Assembly (NCBI RefSeq): GCF_003315485.1 | Contig: NZ_QNSE01000005.1 | Span: forward strand, 186,001 to 250,000 | Length of the DNA: 64,000 bases | Direction of reading: 5' to 3' | DNA from: Marinomonas rhizomae | GTDB lineage: Bacteria; Pseudomonadota; Gammaproteobacteria; Pseudomonadales; Marinomonadaceae | In this document: one piece after another, positions 8,801 through 17,566 of the stretch | How the letters are laid out: every line of letters begins with the position of its first letter | Numbering within the stretch: position 1 is the first letter of the stretch | The notes under the pieces: model-generated | Databases searched by the model: none | What the model saw: only the letters and a program-made list of their open reading frames with translations | What the model was told of the DNA's origin: nothing | Position numbers and translations under genes: made by a program

Positions 8801-10891
8801 TAAGGTGATTGTGGTCGTACCATCGTACAAAGTGGTCGTTTCACCGATATCCGACTGGCTTGTGTACTCGATAATACTGAGGCTTACGGTTCGCTCTCCA
8901 CTCGTGTCATCTCCCGTATATTTATAAGCAATACCATCAATAACTGACGCCGCATTTTCCGAAGAGTCCATGATATAAAGCGTCACCGTCATGACACCAT
9001 CTTCTTCTGTGACGGAGTACGATGTATTGTCGACCGTTTGGGATGTTCCTGAAAAAGCTTCTAAGGTGATCTTACCGTTGCCTACTTTTAGTAGGTCATC
9101 GGCGGTGGCTCCTGTAATGGCGATCTGAACTTTCCAAATGGTCTGGTCTGCTTCTATGGTTTCGATGCTGGTATCGCTAAACAAGAGAGTGTAATCATCG
9201 CCGGTCTGGTAGGTTATCTCACTTGTGGTCGTGGAGACCTCCGCCGGATTATTCACCCCGATCAAATTCACTTGAACATTCATCGAGGTTTCATTGCCGT
9301 CCCCGTCATTGACCGTGATTGAAAAACTGGGACTGGCGCCATTCGCTACCGGATCATTACTTGAGTTGGAATAGGTGATTTGACGCAACACTTGTTGTGC
9401 CGTGGCTTGAGACGTTGAAGCCGTAAAAGACACGGTTAACACATTGTCTACCACCGTGAATGTCGCGATTTCATTTCCATCCTTGAGAATCTTTCCGTCT
9501 TCAAGTGTTAGGCTATTCGCCTCTTGAAAACCGAATTCATCTTCTTCTAACGCGCCAGATTCGCGGGTGATGGTGTAGCTGGCACCTTGATAGTCATCCA
9601 GTGCGTCCAGCTCCGAATCGCTGATGATGCCAGTGGGCAGCAATAGCGTACCTTGTTCACTTTCGGTGTAAGACGCCGCAGGGACATCAAAACTAAACGA
9701 TAAAATGCCATCACTGATCACCACAAACAGTTTTGAATGATCTGCGCTTAAATAGGCTTGAGTGATGCTAGAAAAGTTCGCACCGAGATCGTTGTCAGAG
9801 CCATCAATAGTTTGAACTGCCGTTAGGTCAGCATTGTCATCTTGCAAGAAGACATCTATGTATGCGCCCATAACAAAAACCCCCGTACCGTCTTCCGACA
9901 CTAAAATGGTTCTGGCTTCATCGGACACAGAATAAGTATCTGCCAAGGTCAATTCACCGGCATCGTCGTACGTCATGACCAATAAACTAGAGCCGTCGTT
10001 ATCATTCAGCGCATAGACGGTTTGACCGTCAGCAGAAATTTTTACCGAATTGATAAAATACTGGTCGTCTTCTCCCGTTACGGAGCTGACGTAGGTAAGT
10101 GTGCCGTCGTCGTTTACATCAAAGAGTGTCACCGCATTCGAACCACCACTGGCTCCTACCACCAAACGAGTACCGTCTGCACTAATCGCAATACTGTTTG
10201 CGCCTGTTAGCCCAGAAACGCCTTCCGTATCATTACTGTATTGCGCAACAAGAGACAGCGCCCCATCATCATCTGATGATAAAACAAGGACTTGATCGCC
10301 TCCCGTGACGTACAAATAATCACCGGAGGTTTCTATATCGAAGACAAAACTGGATACGCCATCAATACCAAAGTCGGTTATTTCAGTACTGCTCAGGCGT
10401 GTTAACTCGCCCGTCTGCGTATCTCGACTAAACACAACTAAGCTGTTGTCGTCTTCACCAAACACATAGAGGTAGTTTTGATCTGACGACATACTGATCA
10501 AACTGGCGCCCGCCAAGCCTTCGTTTTGTACCACTTGGTCGTTAGTATAAGTCTCTAAATTGAACACGGACGTGTAGTTGTAATAGCTTTGCACTAAGGT
10601 TAATGAACCGTCTTCCGCCACGCTAAACACACTTAAAACGGAGGAATCAGTGCTCCATGAACTTGAGTTACTGCTCACGGCATAGACAAAATTTCCATCT
10701 TCAGAGACAGACACGTCTTCGGCCGCAGCCAATACATTAGAATACGTGCTTGAATCGTAATCGTTCGTCTCGTCGACATAATCAATGTTGGTTGACTCCA
10801 CTTCCAAAGTGGCGGCACCAGCAGCATCGAACATCATTCTCTGCTCAAGGGCAAAGACCCCTAATGAACGCGATGGTTTGGCAAACAACAT
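5873..10891 (-). CDS. Giant surface protein with LEPR-XLL-like N-terminus, beta-propellers and cadherin-like repeats
   Basis: This 1672-residue, very acidic and Ser/Thr/Asp-rich protein has few cysteines. Residues 15-24 read LEQRMMFDAA, close to the LEPR-XLL motif found at the N-terminus of very large bacterial surface proteins. There is no classical signal peptide. Two lactonase-like beta-propeller regions (about 50-400 and 920-1240) carry repeats of the type DGTRLVVGASG and DGQTVYAL. Between and after them are cadherin-like repeats (about 410-900 and 1250-1370) with SFTVSINDGDAS-type strands, then a putative Ig (He_PIG) domain near LPNGLSFNSD and a Ser-rich tail. I see no RTX nonapeptides. 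The start is supported by AGGAG 7 bases before the ATG. Genes for a TolC channel, adaptors and an M50 protease follow directly. An adhesin or matrix role is inferred. Confidence 0.85.
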   Translation of the reverse strand: MLFAKPSRSLGVFALEQRMMFDAAGAATLEVESTNIDYVDETNDYDSSTYSNVLAAAEDVSVSEDGNFVYAVSSNSSSWSTDSSVLSVFSVAEDGSLTLVQSYYNYTSVFNLETYTNDQVVQNEGLAGASLISMSSDQNYLYVFGEDDNSLVVFSRDTQTGELTRLSSTEITDFGIDGVSSFVFDIETSGDYLYVTGGDQVLVLSSDDDGALSLVAQYSNDTEGVSGLTGANSIAISADGTRLVVGASGGSNAVTLFDVNDDGTLTYVSSVTGEDDQYFINSVKISADGQTVYALNDNDGSSLLVMTYDDAGELTLADTYSVSDEARTILVSEDGTGVFVMGAYIDVFLQDDNADLTAVQTIDGSDNDLGANFSSITQAYLSADHSKLFVVISDGILSFSFDVPAASYTESEQGTLLLPTGIISDSELDALDDYQGASYTITRESGALEEDEFGFQEANSLTLEDGKILKDGNEIATFTVVDNVLTVSFTASTSQATAQQVLRQITYSNSSNDPVANGASPSFSITVNDGDGNETSMNVQVNLIGVNNPAEVSTTTSEITYQTGDDYTLLFSDTSIETIEADQTIWKVQIAITGATADDLLKVGNGKITLEAFSGTSQTVDNTSYSVTEEDGVMTVTLYIMDSSENAASVIDGIAYKYTGDDTSGERTVSLSIIEYTSQSDIGETTTLYDGTTTITLAAADEDNVAPTIASTTNQIAYTENGAATSVFPDAVLTDSQMDAYNDGEGNYHGAELIVSIADVTSSDQLVFEEANGLALTGSSLTKDGVVIATVSNEDGVLTITFTEDNGTVPTTEDVQNVLNQIQYQNSSETPESTVNVSVTLSDQFGLTSNILMAQINITALNDTPEVTQDASIAAGEMSLTETLSVAEGLTDVSASSVSSDGGVLYVADSSGNIAVFTLNDESSEWEYQSTLTSVDGVDSVDKLITTADGQNLYLLGNEGDVIAVYSLSEDLVLSNTQVIVADYETNEITVSGVQDIVLSEDGLHFYYINSTALSEMTRDAETGELSFVQKIAGAWNEPYLWQPSSITVSGNYVFVTTNFSSSTLIVFEQEESGLEWKAYIRDGSEDSAGNSAILSSTTHVAATDDGEYIYVVNDTSIYTYSYDAESESFLLVTDEAILVENLSDLVVSADNEKLFVLTSDSSLYRYIIGEDGSLTQAGIMQGASSEGAYLSISDAGHVFLQGTDIVAIYDATGREESLYEIGFDAVVLAPELTIFDEEMSASDNYSGLTITLSGSTINASDTFGLASDSEFTLDGENLLYQGEVVGRFVNDDGTLSVTISSALTQDQVNALARSLTFENTSLTQAATLSFTVSINDGDASSNSVEIALNVAQNLPPQIEGSFQFPTITETESVSIQLLNTLFSDDSDDALTWQVTGLPNGLSFNSDTLVISGNAVESGEFLVVIQTTDTKGQSTQIEVTLTVESMVVPSSPSSSQIDTSETTANPSSATVSPSEAAMQYFTQFDSQNISSLDNQISGMDVSANTALITSTLGSDSFSTSLSSTENTQLDSAQTESTTSLQSYRSTSIEWSQGISNAQLSLLDSVMSEEEKAILAVMSADGIGLPEGVEYDLETGRLNLDKDVLGDTQQIELHVLVVDENGETSVIPVEVKLESDSHAQVNTAPFSKQVNDASSLSVFNINKLLLNDLTAAS

Positions 10892-10931
10892 AGCAATACT
10901 CCTGCTCAGTGAATCTTTTTCCTGACGTTTT

Positions 10932-12515
10932 TTACTTTATTAAGCGTACGTAATAATTCTGTCGAATCTCTTCTGCGATCTCTTCAAGTAAGCTGTCAAC
11001 TTGGCTTCTCCCTTCGGCAAAACTAGAAGAATCAGCAAAATACAAGCCGCCACCGCCACCCGCACATTCTCGTAATCCAGGGCCTGCAATGTCAGCAAAT
11101 AAAGTCCTACCAAAATCTGCTGGGTCGCCCGGGCGAACACCGATGAAGAAAAACTTAATATTCTTATCTCTAAAACTCCGGCACACATCATGGAAGCGCT
11201 GGGCTGAAAAGGTTTTAGCTGAGTTTGTACCCGAACCTAAAACTTGATCAGAGTTGAAGTTATAAGCATCCGTGTCGAACCAATCTCCGGTCGTATTTGC
11301 CAACATCACCATCACCTTTACATTGCTCTTACTGTTACTGAAATCGAGCGGTAATTCGCTGTCCCCCCAGCCAGAGCTTCCTCGCATGTTTGGTGAGAGA
11401 GCATGGCCGGCCCACCCCATTGCAATGGCATAATTCACGTTGAATCGTGTCGACATTTCATCAAGGCGGGCATCAATCGCATCTAAGTCATTTGTTAAGG
11501 GTAAGAGTGGGGCATTAGGGCAGCCTTTATCCGCAACAATCCAGCGAACATCTTCAGCCACCGAACTTGGCCATAAGCTTGGGTTAGGGCCTACCCACGA
11601 AATGGGTGTCGCGCCGGGACTGCCGTTTTGAGGGAGATCATGACGGTAATACACCTCGAATTGACTGTCAGGCTGTTGATCCCAATAAAAATTCTCTCCT
11701 GCACCCAACCCACGATACATACAGAGCAACTTCGCTATGCGGTCTGGAAAACGAGGGTCCGCTAAACTGCGGACTTTTCCGGTCTTAAATAAGCTACGTA
11801 GTTCAGGTGGGTTCAAGGCTCCGGCGGCCGCCCATCTGGAGATTCGTTCCGGATCATCAGCATCATAGACATTCACGGTCTGACTAAATGGCACTAAAGA
11901 CAGCCAGACTTTTTGTGTGGTCTTAGACGCATCCGTATCTTCCCCAAGAAGGTTTCGAGCAAAGTTTTTCCCCAGTTTTCGCAAAGCGACCAGCTCAGGT
12001 TCATCCTCTGTTAGGGTATTTGGCAATAACAAGGCGACTTCTGTGGGAGTAGACACCACTTCAACCGTTGAAGAAATAACCTGATCTTCCGTCTGTGCAT
12101 TCAATAAATCAGATTGAGTATTGAGCGTGACGGTAACGGTAAAAGTAGGGTGGCCATCGTTCGTACCCTGCGTGACAGAAATGGAAGTTGTATCAATTTG
12201 ATCTATAAGGCCTGAATCCATACCAAGGTTATTCAGCACATAGCCTTGGGCAATGGAATCTAGATCGGTTTCATCATCGTTGTTATTTCGCAGTTGTATC
12301 TGACCAATCGCAAGAGCGGCAGCGTCAGTGGCACGTTTTAGCTGTCCGGCAGTATTCACCATTCGAGTCGTATCGAGCGCAAATGAAAACCCCACAAGCG
12401 CACCTACTAATATCAGCACAATAAAAGGTAAGGCTGCGCCAGAATCGCCTTTTAAAAAAGTGCTTAATGCATGTCGTATAGTCGAGGCATAGGTATGCCA
12501 GCAAAAGGTTTTCAT
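10932..12515 (-). CDS. TadG-like pseudopilus/vWA-type envelope protein
   Basis: I chose the ATG at 12515 (527 residues, beginning MKTFCWHTYAST) over an upstream TTG at 12587 that has no ribosome site; a weak GAGAG lies before 12515. The N-terminus has the GDSGAALPFIVLILVGALVGF-like class III pilin/TadG helix, followed by the usual DTTRMVNTAGQLKRATDAAALA helix. The rest resembles the TadG C-terminal vWA-like region, for example KFFFIGVRPGDP and LYFADSSSFAEG near the end. The expected DxSxS metal site is absent: the corresponding strand reads EVALLLPNTLTEDEPE. The gene ends 40 bases before the giant surface protein gene, so it is probably the first gene of that operon. Other tad genes are absent nearby. 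It may act in surface assembly, but this is unproven. Confidence 0.8.
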   Translation of the reverse strand: MKTFCWHTYASTIRHALSTFLKGDSGAALPFIVLILVGALVGFSFALDTTRMVNTAGQLKRATDAAALAIGQIQLRNNNDDETDLDSIAQGYVLNNLGMDSGLIDQIDTTSISVTQGTNDGHPTFTVTVTLNTQSDLLNAQTEDQVISSTVEVVSTPTEVALLLPNTLTEDEPELVALRKLGKNFARNLLGEDTDASKTTQKVWLSLVPFSQTVNVYDADDPERISRWAAAGALNPPELRSLFKTGKVRSLADPRFPDRIAKLLCMYRGLGAGENFYWDQQPDSQFEVYYRHDLPQNGSPGATPISWVGPNPSLWPSSVAEDVRWIVADKGCPNAPLLPLTNDLDAIDARLDEMSTRFNVNYAIAMGWAGHALSPNMRGSSGWGDSELPLDFSNSKSNVKVMVMLANTTGDWFDTDAYNFNSDQVLGSGTNSAKTFSAQRFHDVCRSFRDKNIKFFFIGVRPGDPADFGRTLFADIAGPGLRECAGGGGGLYFADSSSFAEGRSQVDSLLEEIAEEIRQNYYVRLIK

Positions 12516-12636
12516 CAACAACGAAACTCTCAAGAGTGATTCAATATAATGTCGGGAGAGGTTAGTGCAGATGATAACTATTCGCAATAAAATAACGATT
12601 TGGCTTTATTAATAATCATTAATATTCATTTTAAGC

Positions 12637-12676
12637 AAAAAAAAAGCCTCTCTAATCAAATAATTAGAGAGGCTTT
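12637..12676 (-). terminator. Rho-independent terminator of the chemoreceptor gene
   Basis: Perfect inverted repeat GCCTCTCTAAT (12646-12656) / ATTAGAGAGGC (12663-12673) with a 6-base loop, extended by AAA/TTT. On the minus strand it is followed by nine T residues. It lies 43 bases past the chemoreceptor stop and separates that gene from the surface-protein operon. Confidence 0.92.
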
Positions 12677-12718
12677 ATCGAAACAAGGTGCCCGCGTTAA
12701 TCGAGCTTATATCATTGA

Positions 12719-14608
12719 CTACACTTTAAAATAGGACAATGAACGTTTTTGGGATTCCGCAAGTTCGGATAACTCATGAGATGCCTGCAGAGTCTCATTA
12801 ATGGACGTCATGTTTTGGCTAACTGACTGATATGTCTGATCTGTGATTCGCGCAATGTCCTCTGTCACGCTTAGCTGCTCATGCGAGGCCGCTGCCACTA
12901 ACGTATTCACGTCTGAAATCGATTGCACGGCTTTGGATATGTCTTCAAATGACGCCTGTACTTGCGTTGCTAATGACACGGATTCCTGAATCAAGGTCAC
13001 GTTGCTGCCCATATTATTATTAGCGCGTTCAGATTGAGACTGCAGCTTTTCAATGATACCTTGGATATTGACCGTGGATTCTTGAGTTTTTGACGCCAGA
13101 TTACGAACCTCATCTGCCACAACAGCAAAGCCACGACCTTGTTCACCGGCTCGCGCGGCTTCAATCGCGGCATTTAGCGCCAGAAGATTGGTTTGCTCTG
13201 AAATGCCACTAATCACTTCTGTCACCGTACCAATTTCCAACGCAAACTGACGCAGTTCATCGACAATTTGAGCCGTTTCCGCAAAAGACGTATTAATTTG
13301 ATCGGTTAATTGAATGTTTCGATCTAAGGTTAACTGACCACTCGCGGCATTTTCTTGTGCGCGTTTTGCCTCGCTTTCGGCGACCACCGCTTTCTCGCTC
13401 ACTTCTTGAGAGGCTGAGTTCAGCTCTTTTAATGACGAAGTAATCTGCTCAATTTGAGAAAGCTCTTGTTGTGCATTCGATTGTGTTCCTTCCATCACAG
13501 AGTTCAACTCTAATGACGCCGCCGCAACATTTTCTGAGATACCATGAGATGTCTTGATCAAAAATGATAACTGGCCGGACAAATCAACGAAGGACTGATA
13601 AATTCCTGTTTCTTGGCCTGTCTTTTGGAAGCTCTTCGTCAAATCACCTTTGGCCATTCCTTCAATTAATTCAGCAATGTCTTCAGGTGTTCCACCAACA
13701 GGTTTCAGTACTAATTTATTGATCACCACATACAAAATCCCTATGGCAATCACGATACTAAGCAAACCTAACATCAAGGCAAAAATCAGCTGTTTATTTG
13801 CCGCGGCATAAATATCTTCATCTTTAGACAATACAACAAACTGCCAGCCAGTTACGTCTAATTTGCCCCAAAAACCAGTTAAATCAATATTTTCATCAAA
13901 GCTCTCAATAAATGGAGAGTAAGAAATTTCCCGATTTTTCTCATTCAATGCTTTATAAGCGGGCAGCATTTCAAAAATATTTTTACCAATATCTTTTGGA
14001 TTATGTGACACTAAAACAGTGCCATCAGCGGTGTATAAAAACATGCCTTCTGTTTCAGCATACTGCTCTAGAACAGCACTCAACAGAACAGTCGACACTA
14101 CCGCAAAGTCATCATTTACCTTTTGCGCCATGGCGATAATTTCATTTCCTGTTAAGGCAGATTTAAACGGCTTTGAAACAAATTCGCCTTTTCCTTCTCT
14201 AAACATTGCATTATAAAAAGGTCTGTTCATTTCCTTGGCGTTGAAATTGAACTTGTTGCCTTCTGCCCCACCATATAGCTCACCTTCTTTATTAAGAATG
14301 GCAATGGAGTCCGTAATACCTTTCTGTGAGCGAGTTAATGCTCTCAACTGGATCTGTGCAGCGGGAGATAACTTACCCGTTTGAATGTCATCATAAGTCA
14401 AATCAATCGAAGTAAGCATTTTTTGATAGCCATTGATTCTCGTTGTCAACTCTGCCGCAATCGTTTCATTTCTTGCCTGTAATATTGATTTATTCAAAGC
14501 TACCGATTCAACCTTGAACGATTCATAATTAATAATCGTAAACAAACTAACGATTGCGATTATGATTGCGCTCAAGGTACCAAAAATTTGTATTTGAAAT
14601 TTATTCAT
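12719..14608 (-). CDS. Methyl-accepting chemotaxis protein with Cache sensor
   Basis: This 629-residue chemoreceptor begins with a membrane helix (about residues 8-27). A periplasmic Cache-type sensor follows (about 40-270, with segments such as [17 protein letters not shown] and [10 protein letters not shown]), then a second membrane helix (about 275-297), a HAMP-like linker ([20 protein letters not shown]) and a long signalling coiled coil. The conserved hairpin tip reads [22 protein letters not shown], matching the region that contacts CheA and CheW. The C-terminus has no NWETF-type CheR tether. It ends at a strong terminator. The ligand cannot be read from sequence; Cache receptors of this type often sense amino acids or organic acids. 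Confidence 0.95.
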   Translation of the reverse strand: MNKFQIQIFGTLSAIIIAIVSLFTIINYESFKVESVALNKSILQARNETIAAELTTRINGYQKMLTSIDLTYDDIQTGKLSPAAQIQLRALTRSQKGITDSIAILNKEGELYGGAEGNKFNFNAKEMNRPFYNAMFREGKGEFVSKPFKSALTGNEIIAMAQKVNDDFAVVSTVLLSAVLEQYAETEGMFLYTADGTVLVSHNPKDIGKNIFEMLPAYKALNEKNREISYSPFIESFDENIDLTGFWGKLDVTGWQFVVLSKDEDIYAAANKQLIFALMLGLLSIVIAIGILYVVINKLVLKPVGGTPEDIAELIEGMAKGDLTKSFQKTGQETGIYQSFVDLSGQLSFLIKTSHGISENVAAASLELNSVMEGTQSNAQQELSQIEQITSSLKELNSASQEVSEKAVVAESEAKRAQENAASGQLTLDRNIQLTDQINTSFAETAQIVDELRQFALEIGTVTEVISGISEQTNLLALNAAIEAARAGEQGRGFAVVADEVRNLASKTQESTVNIQGIIEKLQSQSERANNNMGSNVTLIQESVSLATQVQASFEDISKAVQSISDVNTLVAAASHEQLSVTEDIARITDQTYQSVSQNMTSINETLQASHELSELAESQKRSLSYFKV

Positions 14609-14883
14609 TCACACTCATTCCTCTAAAATCTAACCCAACTCTATAGCGCTAATGTGTTTCACTAATAGAGTATTTGCCCCCTTTGAAGAAAGAGTCACAA
14701 AAACTGATCTAATTTTGACCAAAAAACTAATGACAACCTACTTATTTCCTGTAAGTTTGCTTTATAATTGGTAAGACTACGTAAATTGAAGGCACTCAAG
14801 TCAAACAATTGATCGTTATTTCTTCAAAACAAAACGGGAAGCCTCTTCATAAGTTGGCTCAGCTGCACTGGATAAGTCGCCAA

Positions 14884-15380
14884 TTAAATGTCCAGCTTGG
14901 TCGAAGTCGTATCATTATTAATCGATACCTTAACAATTTGAGCAATGTGCTCCGCAATCCTAGAAGCTTCTTGTACTTGTTTATCAACCAAGTCAGCTAA
15001 GCCTTGTAATCTCTGTTTGGCCACCTGCGCATCGGTTTCTAACTGGCTAAGTGGGTGACGTCACCTTCAATCTGAGTCACACCTTGATGCATTTTCTCCT
15101 GTCCATGAGGCATCTCAGACAAAATTTGTGTCGATAATTGCCTGATTTTAATAATCATGGTGTCCATTGAGGCCGCCATTTCATTCAACTTTGCCACAGA
15201 GCGAGCGGTTTCTTCGACTTATCTAGCCTCTGTATCCAATTTCAATTCACCGCTTAATTCTACTAACGCGACATACTAATCCACTACGCGACTAATATTA
15301 TTGCTGGGCAAAACGTAAAAAACCTTACGGACAAGAACAGAGCGAACAACAACCAATAACAAAACCACAGCCGGTCACTT
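14884..15380 (-). pseudogene. Decayed chemoreceptor-like gene (membrane helix, HAMP, C-terminal domain)
   Basis: Reading the minus strand from about 15,372 gives a valine/leucine-rich membrane segment, then NISRVVD, a stop (15276-15278), YVALVELSGELKLDTEAR, a stop (15219-15221), and VEETARSVAKLNEMAASMD continuing to VTHLAS. A frameshift near 15,040-15,046 leads into ETDAQVAKQRLQGLADLVDK and a C-terminus KLDI with stop at 14884-14886. The pieces keep the heptad pattern and Ala/Glu/Gln-rich style of a chemoreceptor HAMP and signalling helix, though no intact hairpin tip is visible. The sensor part is missing and stops also occur upstream of 15,372. It lies just upstream of the intact receptor, and no intact gene is present in 14,609-15,464. 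I infer a degenerated paralogue. Confidence 0.7.
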
Positions 15381-15410
15381 TTAAGATTAGATAGATCGAA
15401 AATTTCTTAC

Positions 15411-15439
15411 AAAAAAGCCAACATAAACATGTTGGCTTT
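15411..15439 (-). terminator. Rho-independent terminator after znuB
   Basis: Inverted repeat AAAGCCAACAT (15414-15424) / ATGTTGGCTTT (15429-15439) with loop AAAC. On the minus strand a run of six T residues (15411-15416) follows the stem. It sits 26 bases beyond the znuB stop and closes the zinc operon. Confidence 0.9.
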
Positions 15440-15464
15440 GAATAACACACGTCTTTGAATCATG

Positions 15465-16256
15465 CTAACGCAGTCTTTTAAACGGCAAGGTATAAGCAAT
15501 CAAGAACAACAAGGCCGCACATACCACAACGCTTGGGCCTGTTGGTGTATCCCAACGATAAGATGCCCACAAGCCACCACATACAGACAAACAACCAATC
15601 AAGCTAGCAAACGACGCCATTTGTACCGGAGTACTTGATAGCTTACGCGCCGTCGCAGCTGGAATAATCATCAAAGACGTTATCAGCAAAACACCGACTA
15701 TCTTCATCGCCACAGCAATCACTAAAGCCACCAGCAACATAAGCAATAATCGAATCGCTTCAACCGGATAGCCTTCCACTTTAGCCAGCTCTTCGTTCAC
15801 CGTCACCGCCAATAACGGCTTCCAAAAAGTCACCAACAGCGCAATAACCGCCAAACCACCACCATAAATCCAATACACATCAACTTGGCTAATGGCCAAT
15901 AGATCCCCGAACAAATACGCCATCAAATCAATACGAATGTTATCGAGAAAGCTGACCGCGACCAAGCCAAGAGACAAAGCAGAATGGGCCAGAATCCCCA
16001 GAAGAGTATCCGTCGCAATAATGTGTTTCTTCTGTAAAGTAACCAGCACCAATGCCAAACCCACACACAAAACAATAATGGCAAGATTCAAATTGATGTC
16101 TAATAAAAAACCTAACGCGACGCCCAACAAAGCCGAATGTGCCAAGGTATCCCCAAAATATGCCATGCGTCGCCACACAACAAACGCCCCTAACGGGCCA
16201 GCGACAGACGCCACACCCAATCCGCCTAACAAGGCTCTGAGCAAAAGATCTAACAT
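15465..16256 (-). CDS. znuB: Zinc ABC transporter permease
   Basis: The 263-residue, very hydrophobic protein has seven to eight predicted membrane helices and the ZnuB/ABC-3 family pattern. It opens with LLLRALLGGLGVASVAGPLG and carries the conserved YFGDTLAHSALLGVALG region (about residues 33-49) and a C-terminal MKIVGVLLITSLMIIPAATA segment (about 185-204). It forms the inner-membrane channel for Zn2+ imported from the periplasm, powered by ZnuC. It follows znuC after 36 bases and ends at a terminator. Members of the family can also move manganese or iron, but the adjoining zur gene and ZevB point to zinc. No znuA (periplasmic zinc-binding component) is encoded in this window. Confidence 0.95.
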   Translation of the reverse strand: MLDLLLRALLGGLGVASVAGPLGAFVVWRRMAYFGDTLAHSALLGVALGFLLDINLNLAIIVLCVGLALVLVTLQKKHIIATDTLLGILAHSALSLGLVAVSFLDNIRIDLMAYLFGDLLAISQVDVYWIYGGGLAVIALLVTFWKPLLAVTVNEELAKVEGYPVEAIRLLLMLLVALVIAVAMKIVGVLLITSLMIIPAATARKLSSTPVQMASFASLIGCLSVCGGLWASYRWDTPTGPSVVVCAALLFLIAYTLPFKRLR

Positions 16257-16292
16257 ACGATTACGAACTCCAAAATCTACTAACTGGGGGTA

Positions 16293-17072
16293 TTAATGAT
16301 GTTTACAATTGGCGTGCGCATCATCATCCTTGCCAGACAAAATACCACCATGATCATCGTGCACATGATCATGCTGATGGGCATAAATTGCGATGGATTC
16401 ATCTGCACCAGGCACACCAAACAAAGCTTGGTAAGCTGGATGACCGGTGACATGTTGTGGGCTACCTGAACAGCAAACATGTTGATTGACACACACCACA
16501 GTATCTGTTTTCGCCATTACCAGATGCAGATCATGAGACACCATTAACACGCCACAATTGAGCTCATTACGAATATTTTCAATCAGGTTATAAAGCTCCA
16601 CCTGACCATTTACATCCACACCTTGCACTGGCTCGTCTAGCACCAACAAATTAGGTCTATTCAACAAAGCTCGTGCCAACAAAACGCGCTGAGTTTCACC
16701 ACCAGACAACACATGCACTTGTGATCTCAGCAAATGACCAATGCCAAGTTTCTCTAACGTAGGCAGAATTTGCTGTTTATCAACGCCACGAACTAAGGCC
16801 AAAAAATGCTTTACCGTTAACGGCAAAGTCGGATCGATATGCAGCTTTTGTGGCATATAGCCGATACGCAACGTCTTGTGCCTTACTATTTCACCTGATG
16901 TGGCCTCTTGTAGACCTAGCAAGGTGCGAATCAATGTACTTTTTCCGCTACCATTGGGGCCGATCAGGGTAACAATCTCACCTTCGCTAATCGTCATTTC
17001 AATGTTTTCGAGTAGTACCCGACCATCAAACGAGATACCAATTTTATCAAAAGCGACCAATCGTTTATTCAC
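16293..17072 (-). CDS. znuC: Zinc ABC transporter ATP-binding protein
   Basis: The 259-residue ATPase has Walker [10 protein letters not shown] (about residues 38-46), signature LSGGETQR (about 123-130), Walker B LLVLDEP (about 143-149) and the switch histidine in MVSHDLHLV. It energises ZnuB. The C-terminus is a histidine/aspartate-rich tail ([12 protein letters not shown], then HANCKHH), a likely metal-binding extension seen in some ZnuC proteins. Its start overlaps the zur stop by 4 bases (ATGA), so zur and znuC are translationally coupled. The family and role are firm from motifs plus context. Confidence 0.96.
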   Translation of the reverse strand: MNKRLVAFDKIGISFDGRVLLENIEMTISEGEIVTLIGPNGSGKSTLIRTLLGLQEATSGEIVRHKTLRIGYMPQKLHIDPTLPLTVKHFLALVRGVDKQQILPTLEKLGIGHLLRSQVHVLSGGETQRVLLARALLNRPNLLVLDEPVQGVDVNGQVELYNLIENIRNELNCGVLMVSHDLHLVMAKTDTVVCVNQHVCCSGSPQHVTGHPAYQALFGVPGADESIAIYAHQHDHVHDDHGGILSGKDDDAHANCKHH

Positions 17073-17566
17073 GCGCTTGCTCCTGCAGGTTTCGCCTTAC
17101 ATTTTGCGCATAAGCCTGTTAATTCAATGGTTTCTGCGCGTAGCTCAAACCCTTGATGAGTCGCTTTTTCAATCAATGCGGCGTGAATATCTTGGTAATC
17201 AAATTCCATAACATTGTGGCATTCGTCACAAATTAAGAAATACCCTTTGTGGGCTTTGTCTGCATGAGCACAGCCCAAGTAAGCGTTCATCGATTCCACT
17301 TTGTGAATCAAACCAGCACCCAATAAAAAATCCAACGCGCGATACACAGTTGGTGGCGCAGAGTTAAAGCCCTCTTCTGCTAGCTTCGCCAATAGCTGAT
17401 AAGCGCCAAGTGGGCGATGGCTTTCCCAGATCAATTCCAAAGCGCGTCGACGTACTTTCGTCAAACGCTGGCCTTGCTGGGCACACAAAATTTCCGCCGT
17501 ATCTAACGCCGTATCAATACAGTCGTTATGATTATGATGCGTATGTGGTGAGTCTTCATGCTTCAT
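17069..17566 (-). CDS. zur: Zinc uptake regulator Zur (Fur family)
   Basis: This 165-residue Fur-family repressor has an N-terminal winged helix ([20 protein letters not shown] through [15 protein letters not shown], about residues 34-92). The dimerisation domain has two CxxC zinc sites (CDEC near residue 133 and CAKC near 157) and [16 protein letters not shown]. Its N-terminus is rich in His/Asp ([13 protein letters not shown]). With zinc bound it should repress uptake genes. Matching operators precede zevB and rpmE2 in this window. Its start overlaps the zevB stop by one base, so Zur is very likely autoregulated as the second gene of the zevB-zur-znuCB operon. Confidence 0.95.
   Translation of the reverse strand: MKHEDSPHTHHNHNDCIDTALDTAEILCAQQGQRLTKVRRRALELIWESHRPLGAYQLLAKLAEEGFNSAPPTVYRALDFLLGAGLIHKVESMNAYLGCAHADKAHKGYFLICDECHNVMEFDYQDIHAALIEKATHQGFELRAETIELTGLCAKCKAKPAGASA

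Noticed and set aside
12600..12636. Fur-box-like AT-rich stretch upstream of the TadG-like gene
   Set aside because: AATAATCATTAATATTCATT is mainly AT composition; it does not match a 7-1-7 Fur site well.
15892..16296. Long plus-strand frame opposite znuB
   Set aside because: A lysine/threonine/proline-rich shadow of the hydrophobic znuB frame; no start signal and no recognisable domain.
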